Assembly (NCBI RefSeq): GCF_033568475.1
Contig: NC_133123.1
Location: 2,976,001 to 3,040,000, forward strand
Length of the DNA: 64,000 bases
Origin: Henckelia pumila
Lineage: Eukaryota; Streptophyta; Magnoliopsida; Lamiales; Gesneriaceae
Direction of reading: 5' to 3'
Each line of letters begins with the position of its first letter. The stretch's first letter is position 1. The notes under the pieces are model-generated. The model did no database searches and was not told the origin of the DNA. It was given only the letters and a program-made list of their open reading frames with translations. Shown here in pieces: positions 35,849-48,644 of this stretch. The translations under genes and the position numbers were made by a program.

Positions 35849-36686
35849 CAAGGACATCAGAATGTAAACCCATCTTTACCAGTCCAACCCAACAAAAATA
35901 ATGAAGTAATTATGCTCATAAAAGCTAGTCCAATGACCTGAAAATGTAAAATTGTGGATTTCACGGATCTTGAATTTCGTCTGAAGTCATAATATGACTC
36001 TCCTTTCTCAGTGGTTTTGCATTCCTAATTACACAACAAAAAGAGCCACCGTGTTAATATCAAATGGAAAAAAGCAACAAAATCAATAATTCTTATACCG
36101 TTCTAATCTAGTCTGCCTTTAAATCATGCTGAGCCTTTCCCAGGGCAAAACATACTGAGGGTAAAAAACTGATAGATCATAAAACATCCACCTTTTCTGA
36201 TCCCTCCCCGGATTGAGGAATGTTTTCATAATTCTTATATTGTTCTAATCTAGTCTGCCTATACTTCTCTCTTGTTATGCTGAGCCTTTCCCATGGAATT
36301 CCTTGTATATCTCTGCCTTTCCTAGCTTCAACTGCAGTGGTATCTTGCATTTCATCATCCTGAATGAAATGTATGCACATGTGAGGGAGAAAGAGCGCGA
36401 CAAGTGTTCATAAATTTTGAAAACCAGGGAGTAGTTAGCTGACATGCTTAATAGCAGTCTCACAAGAATCAAATCTAGAAAAGTTAACTCAGTTAACTCA
36501 GACATTGAAATGACCAAGAACTAAATTCGCATGCTTCATATTTAAATAAACCATAGAATCATATTCATCAACATCAGAATCAGAGACACCATCTCTTCCA
36601 CGGATCTCGTCATCCACCTCATCATCTATATCCTCCATTTGATACTCTTCTTCCATGGCTTCGGAGTTGTCTTGGTGATCTGACAT
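32961..36686 (-). CDS. Conserved WD40-repeat protein (9 coding exons, 444 aa)
   Basis: Coding exons on the minus strand: 36686-36552, 36359-36192, 36024-35938, 35314-35180, 35099-34989, 34510-34419, 34319-34214, 33546-33460 and 33374-32961. All are GT-AG and the phases close to 445 codons including the stop. The N-terminus is highly acidic (MSDHQDNSEAMEEEYQ, then Asp/Glu runs), followed by the conserved block GIPWERLSITREKYRQTRLE. WD repeats follow, clearest in the last exon (GNQDKTCRIWDVRNL, then FVHVFDVDSGYEKEQ). The family is usually annotated as an uncharacterised WD-repeat protein like fission yeast C2A9.03. The Arabidopsis counterpart by position is At5g56190. It probably acts as a scaffold; function is not known to me. 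A leader intron of about 885 bp probably spans 37590-36706. Confidence 0.92.
35757..35846. repeat. Compound microsatellite (TTTG)n-(TG)n-(AG)n
   Basis: Located in intron 3 of the WD40 gene (between the exons at 36024-35938 and 35314-35180). A few TTTG units grade into about 15 TG units and then about 22 AG units. Likely variable in length between individuals. Confidence 0.95.
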
Positions 36687-36705
36687 TAACTACAGATGAA
36701 TATAT

Positions 36706-37590
36706 CTGCAAACTAAAATCAGGTTCAGTAATAACAACTGTATGCTCTTTCTTACAACAACAAAATAACTACCAGGAGGTTTTTGCTAGCATACTTGAGA
36801 ACGCGATAAACTTAGCAATTGTCTAACTATCCATGTTAAATTAACACCAATCTACGAACACAAGCAATGAGGAGGCACGCACACACAGAGAAAATCCATC
36901 CTGAAAGCATAAACAAGAGACTGCAAAGGTAGCACATAGCAGCCTTTTCAGTTTAATTTCAAGAGGACAGCCGTCAATTAGGACAATCTGAGTTGAAGTT
37001 TTCACACTGGAACAGAATTATAAAATTATGCTTTTTTTCGAAACATTGAGAATCAAGCATCTCCACAAATCTGAAAGCAAGTTACTGCCTTCCTATTTCC
37101 AAATATAGTCCAAAGATGACGACTTTGGAGCACCAAGTTGGGTAGAAACATTGGCTTCAACCTAAATGGGTAATACTGTTTTCATTACCACCATGGTCCA
37201 TGTAACCAAACATATCTCCCTCCTCGAAGATATTAATTAAAACCAAAAAGTCTCAAACTGGAGAATGTTAACTAGAGGAGCAAAAAATATCCTTTGAGCC
37301 ACGAGCAAATAGCAATAGTGCTAGGCATGCAATATACAAAGACGAAAAGAATAATACAAAATCACAATCACGACCCTTGAAACTCCAACCAAATTGGAAG
37401 TGTTATTTAAATACAGACAAAAAACCGTCATTCCATACTTCATCAACGATCGCAGTAAAACAAGAGCATTTTCCACCATTCATAACAGTAAAATTTACCC
37501 CGAAACAAAATGAAATCACTCGCAGGTCAAGTAGAAAACCCCTAATTCGTCAAATTAACATAAAAGGCGAATAATTGGGAGCACACTTAC
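36706..37590 (-). other. Probable 5'UTR intron of the WD40 gene
   Basis: On the minus strand the donor AGCTTC|GTAAGTG at 37590 and the acceptor TTTGCAG at 36706 bracket AT-rich DNA directly upstream of the ATG at 36686. Inferred from splice signals only. Confidence 0.55.
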
Positions 37591-37799
37591 GAAGCTCCGC
37601 CAAGCTTAGAGTGCGGGAACGTGATCGAGAGTATTATTGCGCATGAAACTGATTGAAATCAAATACACAGCCGAATTCTCTGATTAATGGCACGCGGAAT
37701 GTTCCGAGAAGAGAGAGGAGTAATTCAAGTGTCTGTCAATCTTTATCCACAAGTTCTTCGACGCGACGCGAGTGAACACACAGCCGATTTTTCTGTACG

Positions 37800-38565
37800 A
37801 ACGGAATTTTTTTACAAATGTTTTTGTAAAAAAATAAAATGAATTAATATTTTTTTGCCCACGTATTTTGTTAAAAAATTAACATGAAATTAAAGGTTTC
37901 GTTTGCCCGTATACTTATGAAATATATTTATAAAAATGTTTTCTAATTTTTTTTATAAAATATTTAAAAGTTGTTTTAAGAATAAATGTGTGTTTAGATA
38001 ACTATGTTATACAAAACTTTTTAACATTTTAAATTAAAATCAATATTTTGACTTCCATTCTTCAGTTATAAAAATATCTAACGCATTTCAAGTGTTATTT
38101 AAAAACTACACTTAGAGAATAATTTTTAAAAAATATTTTTCATAAGCATTACAAAATTTTATTCAAACACAAATTTTAATTTTTTTGCATTTATAAAACA
38201 AAAAAATGTGTTTTCTTAAGTATATCCAAAAACCAAATTTGTTGATTTTAGATAAATTTTTTAGACTCTATTTGGACAAGTATTTATAAAATATTTTTAT
38301 AAAAGTGTTTTTGAATAAAATTTATAAAATGTTTTTAAAAAAATTTTAAAAATAAATATTTATTTTGACAACTATTTTATAAAAAACATTTTAACATTTC
38401 AAAAGTTATATTTATTATTCTTGTCTCCATATTCCATTATAAAAATATTTAGAAAAACCTCTTATTTAATTTGTTCTTTACTAAATAAATATATTTGAAT
38501 AACACTTTTTTTAAAAAAATACTTTTCAAACGTATTTAAAAATATCTTGTCCAAACTCATGCTGT
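37800..38565. repeat. AT-rich spacer with two diverged copies of one repeat
   Basis: Blocks near 37900-38230 and 38270-38560 share the order: CTTATGAAATA or GTATTTATAAAATA, a TTTATAAAA run, AATAAATxTxT, TAACATTT and AAAATATTT. They look like two old copies of an AT-rich plant repeat. No genes. Confidence 0.45.
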
Positions 38566-38599
38566 AAGTTTTTTTTTCATCCATAAAACACTAAATAAA

Positions 38600-39243
38600 G
38601 TTAGCGAAATATAATGAGTGGTGTGTGCACTTGAGTGAAATTAAAATCCAAATAATGAAAGTGAACCTGGTATTTATAGGAGAGTGCTCCGGATTTGGCG
38701 CTTACCTTCCTTATCAAGAACCCAAAAATCTCGATATCACAATCCCAAATATCTAGGCTGAGATCTCGCGCCGAATCTTGTCTGACAAAGGAAACATTGA
38801 TATGCTTAATCTGAGCTGAACTGTCATTATTAGAACACTATACTGTTGTCTTCTAAGGAGTATCATGGAGAGTGGTGAGTGAGTTGTTACTGAAATCCTG
38901 AGCCCACCATTCTACCGAGCCGAGCTCCCAAGAGGGGATGGTGAGTGAGCTGTTGTTGAACCCATGAGCTAACCATAAACAACTGATCCTAACATCTTTA
39001 GCTAACTTACTGAGGTTACTGAGCTAACCTGATAAGCTAGCTTCCTGCTAAAAAAAGAGTGAAGGAGCTTCGCTGAGCTACTCGGGCTTACACGTTACCG
39101 AACCTACTTCTCCACTGACCTCCCCGAGACCACTGATTGGGAAGCTTGGCTGAGCTCCCCGAGCTGACTTGGCAAATATGGTGAGGGAGCTTGGCCGAGC
39201 TCCCCGAGCCGACCTGGAAAATATGATGAGGGAGCTTGGCCGA
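38600..39243. repeat. GAGCTC-rich repeat block, left part (probable LTR-derived DNA)
   Basis: GC-richer block with a TATAAATA-type box on the minus strand (about 38670-38678), then degenerate and finally regular ~45-bp units of the form GAGGGAGCTTGGCCGAGCTC, CCCGAGCCGACCTGG, AAAATATGGT. The unit is interrupted at 39243 by the gypsy insertion and resumes at 55162. The overall context resembles an old minus-strand LTR, but its ends were not found. Confidence 0.55.
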
Positions 39244-42099
39244 TGTAACACCCGGTATTTTTAATTACATAAATCCGCCTGCATAATTAGGATATTTAAT
39301 TATTTAAATTTTAGATTTATGGGTTAAATAATTATGTGAATTATTTGTGCATGATTTAATTTATTTTTAAGCTTTTAACCCATAATTAGTAAATTTTTAT
39401 GATTTTTAGTATTTTAATTATTTGATCGCGTAGACGGGACCGTGGACGGACGAGATGACAACTTTCTAGCCAAATTATTTGATGAGCCTTTTTAGAGCCC
39501 TAAAATATTATTTTGAGTTTTATTATCTCAAAATTTTAAGTATTTAATTTTATATAATTTTAGGAGTCCTTTTTATCCAAAATTAGCCAAGATAATGACT
39601 TTTAATCACTTTTAAAAATTCCCTTAATTTTAATTTCGGGATTTTTATTAATGTTTCAGATTTTTAAATATTTATTTTAGAATTTTGTGTTAAGTTATAT
39701 TTTATCTATATATTTAATATCCTTAATAATATATTAATTACCCTATTTTCTTAAATATTAAAAACCCTAACCTAATCTACCCAAACCCATCGACCAAGCC
39801 ATCAGCCGCCTCCCTCCATTCTCCATATTCATCTTCTTCACCTAGCAATCCTTGAAGAACTCCATAGCTCGTTTTTGAAGGTTCAAGTCGGTTGTCATCG
39901 CCCCCGTCGTCCCGGACTCGTCGCCTTCTCGTTTTCTCTACTACTTTGGTGGAAGGCATGATTTTTCCTTCTCTTTTCTTCTCCATATCAGTATATGCAT
40001 GTGGGTATCGTGTATACATCAAACTTTTCCAATATTTTTCCAGAAAATTTCGGTTTTGGACGTTGCACCTTGTTCTTGCATTGTTTTGGTTTGCATACTC
40101 ACGTTTTTCTTGCATGGATTGTGCATGGCTGCTGTCCACGGTTCAGAGGGGGTCCAAGGGTCCCTAGGATTGGGTTTGGTCAGATTTGTGGGGCTGTAAT
40201 GGGCTGGAGTCGAAGCCATGTCTTCTGGAGCCAAGCAAATCGCGCGCAGGTTTTTGGCTTCTGGTAGAATGGTTCGTTCTCCCTCCTCAGGCCACTATTT
40301 TGGGTGAGGTTTGTTGGGTTGGAACCTACTAGATGTTGTCTGAGTTTTGCAATTGGTTTCGCGATTTTAGGTGGTCGGAATCTCAAGAACGAAGCAAAAC
40401 GCCACAGCTGCTCCTGTCTGCGCGCGAGCTGCGGGTAGGCAGTTTTGCAGAGCTTCGTTCTCCCTCTATACTTGATGGTTTGGGCTGGTTCTTACATGGT
40501 TGGAAACGTCTTGAAGAGGGCTAGAGGTAGGTGGTGGTGCTCCGGCCAGGGGACGGCCGGAGCATGGCGGCAACTGCCCCGGAAGGCTGCTGCTCGCGGC
40601 TGTGGGAAAGCTAGGAGGGGTTTCGGGTTAGGGGTGGTCCGGGTCGGGTCTGAGGGGTCCGGGTCGGGTCAGTAGGTTAGTGGGTCGGGTTAAGTGGGTC
40701 CGGGTCCGGGTTTGGTGGGCCGGGCTCGAGTCTTTTTATTTTTAAAATATTTTATGAATTAATGGGTTTTTGAGTCAATTAATTTGAAATAAAATTATTT
40801 GGACTCCCAAATAATTTTATTTGGACTTTTAAAATTTTAATTAAGTTAGTCCATTAATTTTATGGGTTTTGAGCCCATAAAAGTTATTGGGCCAGTCTTT
40901 GGGTTTTTGGGCCCATTGGGCCAGTTTAAGTTGTTATTGGGCTTAGGGTATTTTAATGGGCTTTATTAATTTAATTGGGCTTAGAAATAATTATTTGGGC
41001 TTAAAGTTTAAGATATTGGGCTTAAGTATGTTAATGGGCCATATTTAAGTAAATGGGCTTGAGTGTTAGAGCCAACAGTCCAGTACAATCCATGAGAAAA
41101 TTTGCATGTGTCCTGATTATATATTTAATTATTTTTATGCATTTAAGTTATTTTAATATTTATATGTTAGTAAGAAATTTAATTAAATATATATGAAGGA
41201 CACACATTTTATTCAAGTACATGCATTCATGAAATAATATTTTATGCATAATTTAATGTTTAAGGTTGAGCAAGAAAATATTTTATGTTGGAAGTTGAAG
41301 TAGTGTGACAATTTAAGGGGGATTCGTCCCCATATGATTGAAGGGCAGTTTACTGCCAATTTAAGAGGTGATTCATCACCGGCCACGTACGTTGGTTTTC
41401 ACGCTGATCAGTATTTAATGTATGATTTAAGGTTACACTACGGATACAACCATGCGATGTTAGAAAATTAATTGTTCAACAATGTTTATGTATTACGTAT
41501 GATTATGATATTTAAGTTCATTTAAGTTAAGTTATGTTATGTAATTTTTAAGCATGCTCATTCATGTATATGTATGTATTAGTATTTAATTGTTTTAAAT
41601 TATTTTAAACCCTTGTTATGTTAGCATGTTGGGCCTCTAGGCTCACTACACTGGTATGGTGCAGGTGAGTTCATAGAGGAGGATGTAGCTCCCACCGGAG
41701 GCGAGGACGTATGAGCGGACATGCAGTGACCCCGTGACCGTGATAGATGTTTGAGTCACATGCATGTTTTATTTATGTCGGCATGATATATTTTATTATT
41801 TGTCAGTGGTTGTGAGTTTAGAATATTTTATTAACTATTTTCAGTGCATGCAAATTTTATACATTTTATTTATGCAGTATTTTTTTAATTAAATGTTTGA
41901 CTCAGATATTTATTTTATTTTTAAGAATGCATTTTTATTTAAGTATTTATTTGTTTATTTATTTAGTTATTTTAAATCTTTTTATTCTGTTCATATACGT
42001 ATGGGCGTATATGTACAATACTTTATTTAGTAAGTATATATAATAATAAAAAATTTTTCCGCATATTTATTTATTAATTATAGAGTTAGGGTCGTTTCA
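39244..42099 (+). repeat. Gypsy LTR 1
   Basis: 2856 bp, TGTAACACCCGG to GGGTCGTTTCA. It contains an AAACCCTAACC leader-like segment near 39765, a TGGGCY cluster (40870-41054) and small frames that are not genes. Compared with LTR2 and LTR3 it has one extra A near 40985 and one fewer T near 41790. Confidence 0.95.
40870..41054 (+). promoter_or_regulatory. Cluster of site II-like TGGGCY motifs in the gypsy LTR
   Basis: Ten forward TGGGCC/TGGGCT words plus two in reverse occur within about 185 bp. TGGGCY (site II) is the known binding core of plant TCP (PCF) transcription factors in promoters of growth-related genes. The cluster is repeated in LTR2 (about 47401-47585) and LTR3 (about 53932-54116). 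Function here is inferred from motif density only. Confidence 0.45.
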
Positions 42100-42101
42100 G
42101 T

Positions 42102-42113
42102 TGGTATCAAAGC
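42102..42113 (+). other. Primer-binding site, gypsy copy 1
   Basis: TGGTATCAAAGC two bases after LTR1, close to the TGGTATCAGAGC complement of initiator tRNA-Met used by many plant LTR elements. Confidence 0.8.
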
Positions 42114-42287
42114 ACGGTCCTCGGAGGGGTCCTCACTGCTATGCGAGCTCATAAATCCACGCTACCGGTCTGTAAGTTTTAAATGTTTGTAGCATGATTT
42201 AATTTCTAGAATTTAAGTTAGCATTAATTTTAAACCACTTAGTTATGCATGGCGATTTACGTAAAGAAATATGGGGTGATGCAATAT

Positions 42288-42371
42288 GCCTCGGAGACGA
42301 GTAGTCCTTAGGGGTGAAATTGGGTAAATTAAGATTTTGGTGCAGCTACTTGGAAATATTTTCTGCGTGCA
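42288..42371 (+). pseudogene. Residual gag start, gypsy copy 1
   Basis: ATG at 42288 opens MPRRRVVLRGEIG then a stop, as in the first residues of chromovirus gag. The protease follows within about 120 bp, so the gag body and zinc knuckle have been deleted. The same remnant is present in copy 2 at about 48819-48902. Confidence 0.6.
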
Positions 42372-45300
42372 GGGAGAATTCTAGTAGGAGGAAATTCCAC
42401 GTGTGCGTTGCTGGATTCAGGAGCCACGCATTCGTTTATCTCCCGGGATTTTATCAGACGGATAGGCATTTCACCGGAGGTTGTAGACAGTGGTTACGAT
42501 GTTACCAAGCCATCCGGACAGATTATCACTACCACTAGTGTTATCAGGATCTGGAATTGGAGTTGCAGGGACACTCCATTCGAGCAGATCTAGTGGTTCT
42601 TCCATTGACTGGGTTTGACTTGATTTTGGGTATGGACTGGCTATCAGTTAATGGAGCTTCGATTGATTTCCGACGTAGGACAGTGTCAGTGAAGCCAACA
42701 GGAGGTGAGATGTTTACTTTCTTTGCATCTCAGTCTAGCAGTATTCCTCAGATGATATCACTGGTTCGTGCGAGGAAACTGTTGCGCCATGGATGTCAGG
42801 GTTTTCTTGCTAGTGTGGTCACTACCTCAGATATTTCTAGCAGATCTTTATCAGATATAGACGTGGTACGTGACTATCCAGATGTTTTTCCTGACGATGT
42901 TGCAGGAGTTCCACCCGTGAGAGAGGTGGAGTTCAGTATTGAGTTGTTGCCGGATACTGTGCCTATCTCTAAGGCACCGTATCGACTTGCTCCTACAGAG
43001 ATGAGAGAGTTGAAGGAGCAGATTCAGGAGCTGTTGGAGAAGGGCTTTGTTCGCCCTAGCTTTTCTCCATGGGGAGCTCCAGTGTTGTTTGTGAAGAAGA
43101 AGGACGGCAGCATGAGATTGTGCATTGACTACCGAGAGCTTAACAGAGTCACAGTGAAGAACAAGTATCCACTGCCGAGGATAGAGGATCTATTTGACCA
43201 GTTGCAGGGAGCTTCAGTGTTCTCCAAGATCGATCTGCGATCTGGTTATCATCAGTTACGTGTTAGAGATGCAGATGTGTCCAAGACTGCTTTCCAGACA
43301 CGATATGGGCATTACGAGTTCTTAGTGATGCCCTTTGGGATGACCAATGCTCCAGTGGTTTTCATGGATCTCATGAACCGAGTCTTTCAGCCGTATTTAG
43401 ATCAGTTCATCATAGTCTTTATTGATGATATTTTGATCTATTCTAGGAGCATCGAGGAGCATAGACAGCATCTTCAGACAGCCTTGCAGACTTTGAGGGA
43501 GCATCGTTTGTATGCCAAGTTCAGCAAGTGCGAGTTTTGGCTTGAGCAGGTGGCATTTCTTGGCCACATTATTTCGAGAGATGGGATTGCAGTTGATCAG
43601 TCTAAGGTTGAGGCAGTGCAGAATTGGGGTATTCCGAAGAATGCTTCAGAGATTCGCAGTTTCTTGGGTTTGGCCGGATATTACAGGAAGTTCATCAAGG
43701 GTTTTTCCTCTATTGCAGTACCCTTGACTTCCTTGACCAAGAAGAATGCGAAGTTTATCTGGAGTTCAGACTGTCAGAGGAGCTTCAATCAGCTGAAGGA
43801 AGCACTCACTACTGCACCAGTGTTAGCGATGACAGTACCACACGAGGAGTTAGTGGTGTACACCGACGCGTCTAAACTAGGTTTAGGCGCAGTGCTTATG
43901 CATTGTGGTAAGGTTATTGCGTATGCGTCGAGACAGCTGAAGATTCATGAGCAGAATTATCCGACGCATGACTTGGAGTTGGCAGCAGTGGTTTTCGCTT
44001 TGAAAATCTGGAGGCACTATCTGTATGGCAAGAAGTGCAAGATTTTCACAGACCACAAGAGTCTCAAGTACTTCTTCACACAGAAGGAGTTGAACATGAG
44101 ACAACGCAGATGGTTGGAGTTGGTGAAGGACTATGATTGTGACATTAGCTACCATCCGGCCGATGCTTTGAGTCGGAAGTCGTCGGTGGTATCATGTTGG
44201 ACTGTACAGTTACCACTACAGAGCGAGATTCAGAGTTTTGGCTTGGAGTGTTATCCGAGTGGCCATGCACCGAGCTTGTCAGTGTTGACGGTGCAGCCAG
44301 TGTTGAGAGATCGGATTAGAGAGGGACAGTCCACTGATGAGGAGCTACAGCGATGGAGACAGAGAGATGAGGCCAGAGGTAATCTCTTGTATACAGTGGA
44401 GGATGGCATCGTTCAGTACCGTGGGAGGATGTGGGTACCGAACGTTGATCAGTTGAGAGCCGAGATTCTAGCAGAGGCTCATGCATCTCCGTACTCCATT
44501 CACCCCGGAAGTACGAAGATGTACCGAGGCTTACAGTTATCGTATTGGTGGCCCGGGATGAAGAGTGACATCGGGAGAGTGGTGTCAGAGTGCTTGACTT
44601 GTCAGCAAGTCAAAGCAGAGCATCAGCGTCCAGCAGGACTTCTTAGACCTCTCCCTATTCCGGAATGGAAGTGGGAGAATATTACGATGGACTTTGTGGT
44701 TGGCTTACCGAGGAGTACCAGAGGGTGTACAGCGATTTGGGTGATTGTGGATAGACTCACCAAGTCAGCTCATTTCTTGCCGGTGAGGACTACTTATACT
44801 TTGACACAGTATGCAGAGCTTTACATCAGAGAGATTGTTAGACTGCATGGCATACCAGTGTCTATTGTGTCAGACAGAGATCCGAGATTCACATCAGCGT
44901 TTTGGAAGAGTCTGCACACAGCTTTGGGGACGAGACTTTTGTTCAGTACAGCATTTCATCCCCAGACAGATGGTCAGTCTGAGAGGGTGATCCAGGTTCT
45001 CGAGGATCTTCTGAGAGCTTGTGTCATCGACTTCCGAGGATCTTGGGAGACTAGACTGCCATTAGTGGAGTTTACCTATAACAACAGCTTTCAGTCGTCT
45101 ATAGGTATGGCTCCATATGCAGCACTTTATGGGAGGAGATGCAGATCTCCGGTGCATTGGGATGAGGTTGGAGAGAGGATTTTGTTGGGGCCGGAGATTG
45201 TGCAGCAGACAGCTGACATGGTGACGCAGATTCGAGACATGATGAGGACAGCGCAGAGTCGGCAGAAGAGTTATGCAGATGCCAGACGACGCGATTTGGA

Positions 45301-45728
45301 GATTCGCGGTGGGTGATCACGTATTCTTGAAGGTGTCACCTATGAAGGGAGTAACGCGTTTTGGGCGGAGAGGCAAGCTTAATCCGAGATACATAGGGCC
45401 ATTCGAGGTCTTGGAGCGAGTTGGCACGTTGGCCTATCGTTTAGCTCTACCTCCAGAGCTAGCGGCAGTGCACAACGTTTTCCATGTATCCATGCTTCGG
45501 AGATATGTCTCCAATCCGTCGCATGTATTGGATTTTGAGCCCTTACAGTTGCCACCAGATCTTGTTTACGAGGAGAGACCAGTGCGGATTTTGGCTAGAG
45601 AGGAGCGGAGGCTTAGGACGCGGGTCATACCGATGGTCAGAGTCCAGTGGCTGAATCACTCGGAGGAGGAAGCTACTTGGGAGACCGATGAGGATATGAG
45701 GACTCGCTACCCGGAGATGTTCGGGTAA
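42372..45728 (+). pseudogene. Gypsy pol copy 1 (protease-RT-RNase H-integrase-chromodomain), frameshifted
   Basis: Protease (LLDSGATHSF, about 42408) is in one frame. A 1-nt shift near 42546-42550 moves to the long frame that runs to 45316: second protease motif [10 protein letters not shown] with [10 protein letters not shown], RNase H with [14 protein letters not shown], integrase zinc-binding region ([13 protein letters not shown]) and DDE core landmarks ([26 protein letters not shown]). A second 1-nt shift near 45300 moves to the frame of 45303-45728, carrying [10 protein letters not shown] and the chromodomain-like [16 protein letters not shown]. The RNase H end ([10 protein letters not shown]) lacks about six residues usually found between HP and ADALS. 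The 919-codon frame has no ATG at its start. Almost all of gag is missing. Confidence 0.92.
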
Positions 45729-45759
45729 GTACTTTAATTTCGAGGACGAAATTCAATTT

Positions 45760-45772
45760 AAGGGGGGGAGAA
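45760..45772 (+). other. Polypurine tract before gypsy LTR 2
   Basis: AAGGGGGGGAGAA directly upstream of LTR2, the plus-strand priming site of an LTR element. The copy before LTR3 is at 52291-52303. Confidence 0.85.
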
Positions 45773-45773
45773 T

Positions 45774-48630
45774 TGTAACACCCGGTATTTTTAATTACAT
45801 AAATCCGCCTGCATAATTAGGATATTTAATTATTTAAATTTTAGATTTATGGGTTAAATAATTATGTGAATTATTTGTGCATGATTTAATTTATTTTTAA
45901 GCTTTTAACCCATAATTAGTAAATTTTTATGATTTTTAGTATTTTAATTATTTGATCGCGTAGACGGGACCGTGGACGGACGAGATGACAACTTTCTAGC
46001 CAAATTATTTGATGAGCCTTTTTAGAGCCCTAAAATATTATTTTGAGTTTTATTATCTCAAAATTTTAAGTATTTAATTTTATATAATTTTAGGAGTCCT
46101 TTTTATCCAAAATTAGCCAAGATAATGACTTTTAATCACTTTTAAAAATTCCCTTAATTTTAATTTCGGGATTTTTATTAATGTTTCAGATTTTTAAATA
46201 TTTATTTTAGAATTTTGTGTTAAGTTATATTTTATCTATATATTTAATATCCTTAATAATATATTAATTACCCTATTTTCTTAAATATTAAAAACCCTAA
46301 CCTAATCTACCCAAACCCATCGACCAAGCCATCAGCCGCCTCCCTCCATTCTCCATATTCATCTTCTTCACCTAGCAATCCTTGAAGAACTCCATAGCTC
46401 GTTTTTGAAGGTTCAAGTCGGTTGTCATCGCCCCCGTCGTCCCGGACTCGTCGCCTTCTCGTTTTTCTCTACTACTTTGGTGGAAGGCATGATTTTTCCT
46501 TCTCTTTTCTTCTCCATATCAGTATATGCATGTGGGTATCGTGTATACATCAAACTTTTCCAATATTTTTCCAGAAAATTTCGGTTTTGGACGTTGCACC
46601 TTGTTCTTGCATTGTTTTGGTTTGCATACTCACGTTTTTCTTGCATGGATTGTGCATGGCTGCTGTCCACGGTTCAGAGGGGGTCCAAGGGTCCCTAGGA
46701 TTGGGTTTGGTCAGATTTGTGGGGCTGTAATGGGCTGGAGTCGAAGCCATGTCTTCTGGAGCCAAGCAAATCCGCGCAGGTTTTTGGCTTCTGGTAGAAT
46801 GGTTCGTTCTCCCTCCTCAGGCCACTATTTTGGGTGAGGTTTGTTGGGTTGGAACCTACTAGATGTTGTCTGAGTTTTGCAATTGGTTTCGCGATTTTAG
46901 GTGGTCGGAATCTCAAGAACGAAGCAAAACGCCACAGCTGCTCCTGTCTGCGCGCGAGCTGCGGGTAGGCAGTTTTGCAGAGCTTCGTTCTCCCTCTATA
47001 CTTGATGGTTTGGGCTGGTTCTTACATGGTTGGAAACGTCTTGAAGAGGGCTAGAGGTAGGTGGTGGTGCTCCGGCCAGGGGACGGCCGGAGCATGGCGG
47101 CAACTGCCCCGGAAGGCTGCTGCTCGCGGCTGTGGGAAAGCTAGGAGGGGTTTCGGGTTAGGGGTGGTCCGGGTCGGGTCTGAGGGGTCCGGGTCGGGTC
47201 AGTAGGTTAGTGGGTCGGGTTAAGTGGGTCCGGGTCCGGGTTTGGTGGGCCGGGCTCGAGTCTTTTTATTTTTAAAATATTTTATGAATTAATGGGTTTT
47301 TGAGTCAATTAATTTGAAATAAAATTATTTGGACTCCCAAATAATTTTATTTGGACTTTTAAAATTTTAATTAAGTTAGTCCATTAATTTTATGGGTTTT
47401 GAGCCCATAAAAGTTATTGGGCCAGTCTTTGGGTTTTTGGGCCCATTGGGCCAGTTTAAGTTGTTATTGGGCTTAGGGTATTTTAATGGGCTTTATTAAT
47501 TTAATTGGGCTTAGAATAATTATTTGGGCTTAAAGTTTAAGATATTGGGCTTAAGTATGTTAATGGGCCATATTTAAGTAAATGGGCTTGAGTGTTAGAG
47601 CCAACAGTCCAGTACAATCCATGAGAAAATTTGCATGTGTCCTGATTATATATTTAATTATTTTTATGCATTTAAGTTATTTTAATATTTATATGTTAGT
47701 AAGAAATTTAATTAAATATATATGAAGGACACACATTTTATTCAAGTACATGCATTCATGAAATAATATTTTATGCATAATTTAATGTTTAAGGTTGAGC
47801 AAGAAAATATTTTATGTTGGAAGTTGAAGTAGTGTGACAATTTAAGGGGGATTCGTCCCCATATGATTGAAGGGCAGTTTACTGCCAATTTAAGAGGTGA
47901 TTCATCACCGGCCACGTACGTTGGTTTTCACGCTGATCAGTATTTAATGTATGATTTAAGGTTACACTACGGATACAACCATGCGATGTTAGAAAATTAA
48001 TTGTTCAACAATGTTTATGTATTACGTATGATTATGATATTTAAGTTCATTTAAGTTAAGTTATGTTATGTAATTTTTAAGCATGCTCATTCATGTATAT
48101 GTATGTATTAGTATTTAATTGTTTTAAATTATTTTAAACCCTTGTTATGTTAGCATGTTGGGCCTCTAGGCTCACTACACTGGTATGGTGCAGGTGAGTT
48201 CATAGAGGAGGATGTAGCTCCCACCGGAGGCGAGGACGTATGAGCGGACATGCAGTGACCCCGTGACCGTGATAGATGTTTGAGTCACATGCATGTTTTA
48301 TTTATGTCGGCATGATATATTTTTATTATTTGTCAGTGGTTGTGAGTTTAGAATATTTTATTAACTATTTTCAGTGCATGCAAATTTTATACATTTTATT
48401 TATGCAGTATTTTTTTAATTAAATGTTTGACTCAGATATTTATTTTATTTTTAAGAATGCATTTTTATTTAAGTATTTATTTGTTTATTTATTTAGTTAT
48501 TTTAAATCTTTTTATTCTGTTCATATACGTATGGGCGTATATGTACAATACTTTATTTAGTAAGTATATATAATAATAAAAAAATTTTTCCGCATATTTA
48601 TTTATTAATTATAGAGTTAGGGTCGTTTCA
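45774..48630 (+). repeat. Gypsy LTR 2 (middle)
   Basis: 2857 bp. It differs from LTR1 and LTR3 by one extra T near 46462 and by a changed CG run near 46770 (TCCGCGCAGG instead of TCGCGCGCAGG). It shares the 3'-half indels of LTR3. It serves as 3' LTR of copy 1 and 5' LTR of copy 2. Confidence 0.95.
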
Positions 48631-48632
48631 GT

Positions 48633-48644
48633 TGGTATCAAAGC
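48633..48644 (+). other. Primer-binding site, gypsy copy 2
   Basis: TGGTATCAAAGC after LTR2, identical to copy 1. Confidence 0.8.

Noticed and set aside
35701-35901. 66-71 aa frames through the TG/AG microsatellite
   Set aside because: Low-complexity translation of dinucleotide repeats within an intron.
39777-40675. Several 60-120 aa frames inside the gypsy LTR, repeated in all LTRs
   Set aside because: They overlap on both strands, have no domain, and occur in a non-coding LTR. Repetition reflects LTR copying, not selection.
42557-45316. A 919-aa gypsy polyprotein as an intact gene
   Set aside because: The frame begins at TTG and lacks gag, the first part of protease and the integrase end, which lie in other frames.
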